Assembly: GCA_002099365.1 (NCBI GenBank)
Contig: MSED01000001.1
Location: 1,860,001-1,924,000, forward strand
Direction of reading: 5' to 3'
DNA: 64,000 nucleotides
From: Phialophora verrucosa
Lineage: Eukaryota; Ascomycota; Eurotiomycetes; Chaetothyriales; Herpotrichiellaceae
This document shows positions 63,631-64,000 of the stretch, in pieces. The notes under the pieces were generated by a model. That model was not told where the DNA came from, did no database searches, and saw only the letters and a list, made by a program, of their open reading frames with translations. Numbering within the stretch: the stretch's first letter is position 1; the number at the start of each line of letters is the position of its first letter. Position numbers and translations under genes: made by a program.

Positions 63631-64000
63631 ATGCGCCCAACGCTTCAGCTTTTGAAGCGCTCGGTCTGGAAAGGTATGGCATGAAGTTCTCAACTCCGCT
63701 CCGTCCTCGTCGCTGAACAAGCTTGAATCACCGTGACCTCGCTCACAACCTCCACATGCAGGACCGAACCTCGTCTTTCAAGATCTCCCTCAAGTGGTCC
63801 AGGGCAAGACACCGCCTACCATAAAAACACAGGCCCGCTCCGCAACCATCCTTCCGAACTTCGTGGGCTTGAAGTTTGCGGTCCACAACGGGAAGATCTA
63901 CCAGGATGTCTATATCACCGAGGAGATGGTGGGCCGGAAACTGGGCGAGTTTGTGGCGTAAGTGCTTCAAGTGATGATCGGTGCAAGGAGCTAGGAGCCT
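63631..64000 (+). CDS. rsm19: Mitochondrial ribosomal protein uS19m (partial, 3' end outside window)
   Basis: Exon 1 is 63631-63673 and exon 2 is 63762-63957; a gtaagt donor at 63958 shows that the gene continues beyond the window. The visible 79 residues read MRPTLQLLKRSVWKGPN, then KTQARSATILPNFVGLKFAV, HNGKIYQDVYITEEMVG and RKLGEFV, the uS19 sequence pattern. The only missing part is the terminal motif (usually PTRKRF). The protein belongs to the head of the mitochondrial small ribosomal subunit. The short first exon and intron of 88 bp are plausible. Start chosen because the first Met is followed directly by the conserved RSVWKGP block. Confidence 0.93.

Noticed and set aside
1..64000. 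tRNA genes
   Set aside because: I looked for T-loop (GGTTCRANYC) and acceptor-stem pairings in the intergenic regions. The few GTTCGAA matches (for example 49515, 63149) fall inside protein genes or lack a cloverleaf. A tRNAscan run would settle this.
1..64000. Transposons, LTRs, CRISPR arrays or viral insertions
   Set aside because: No transposase, reverse transcriptase, integrase, terminal repeats or regularly spaced repeats seen; the tandem repeats present are simple micro- or minisatellites.

Overview
This is a 64 kb stretch of a filamentous ascomycete (Pezizomycotina) nuclear genome. The evidence is dense genes on both strands, mostly 49-107 bp introns with GTRNGT-type donors, one clear TACTAAC branch point, and single-copy eukaryotic housekeeping genes (Mre11, Upf3, PPG1-type phosphatase, ATP synthase subunit f, Ypt6/Rab6, mitochondrial uS19) mixed with fungal-specific families (AA11 LPMO, UVDE, Pth11/rhodopsin-type receptor, small secreted cysteine-rich protein). 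A eurotiomycete or dothideomycete-like fungus would fit, but I cannot place it further. I see no tRNA, rRNA, CRISPR array, transposon or viral sequence.

Layout. 0-3.5 kb: start of an adenylate-forming ligase running off the left edge, an EthD-like dimeric-barrel protein and a zinc alcohol dehydrogenase, possibly a small catabolic or secondary-metabolic group. 4.2-11 kb: Mre11, Upf3 (with C-terminal RRM and RGG tail) and a PPG1-like phosphatase; Upf3 and the phosphatase diverge from a shared promoter. 11.5-20 kb: an asymmetric twin-ABC ATPase, a large disordered protein and a cinnamyl-type NADP alcohol dehydrogenase, then a 1.8 kb gene-poor gap. 21.6-31.7 kb: AA11 lytic polysaccharide monooxygenase with two X278-like modules, an F-box protein, the UV endonuclease Uve1 and a signal-peptide/TM/SH3 membrane protein, followed by a 2.6 kb gap. 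34-45 kb: a 1343-residue protein with PAM2 motifs and a basic amphipathic tail, a doubtful ORF, a small secreted 8-Cys protein, a fungal rhodopsin-like receptor and the five-exon atp17 gene. 45.7-54 kb: a 1298-residue disordered protein, a seven-exon calmodulin-like gene divergent from pyridoxamine-phosphate oxidase. 54.5-64 kb: a mitochondrial PPR protein, a possible small membrane protein, an HSL-type alpha/beta hydrolase, ypt6, and the beginning of rsm19 running off the right edge.

Functional themes: DNA repair (mre11, uve1), RNA fate (upf3, the PAM2 protein, the PPR protein), mitochondrial function (atp17, rsm19, PPR, perhaps leader-bearing forms of pdx3 and uve1) and cell-surface or secreted proteins (AA11, SH3 protein, receptor, 8-Cys protein). 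Exon structures were worked out by hand from splice signals and reading-frame continuity; none has been checked against transcripts. The observation I would follow first is the PAM2 protein, whose layout suggests an ascomycete adaptor linking poly(A)-binding protein to membranes.
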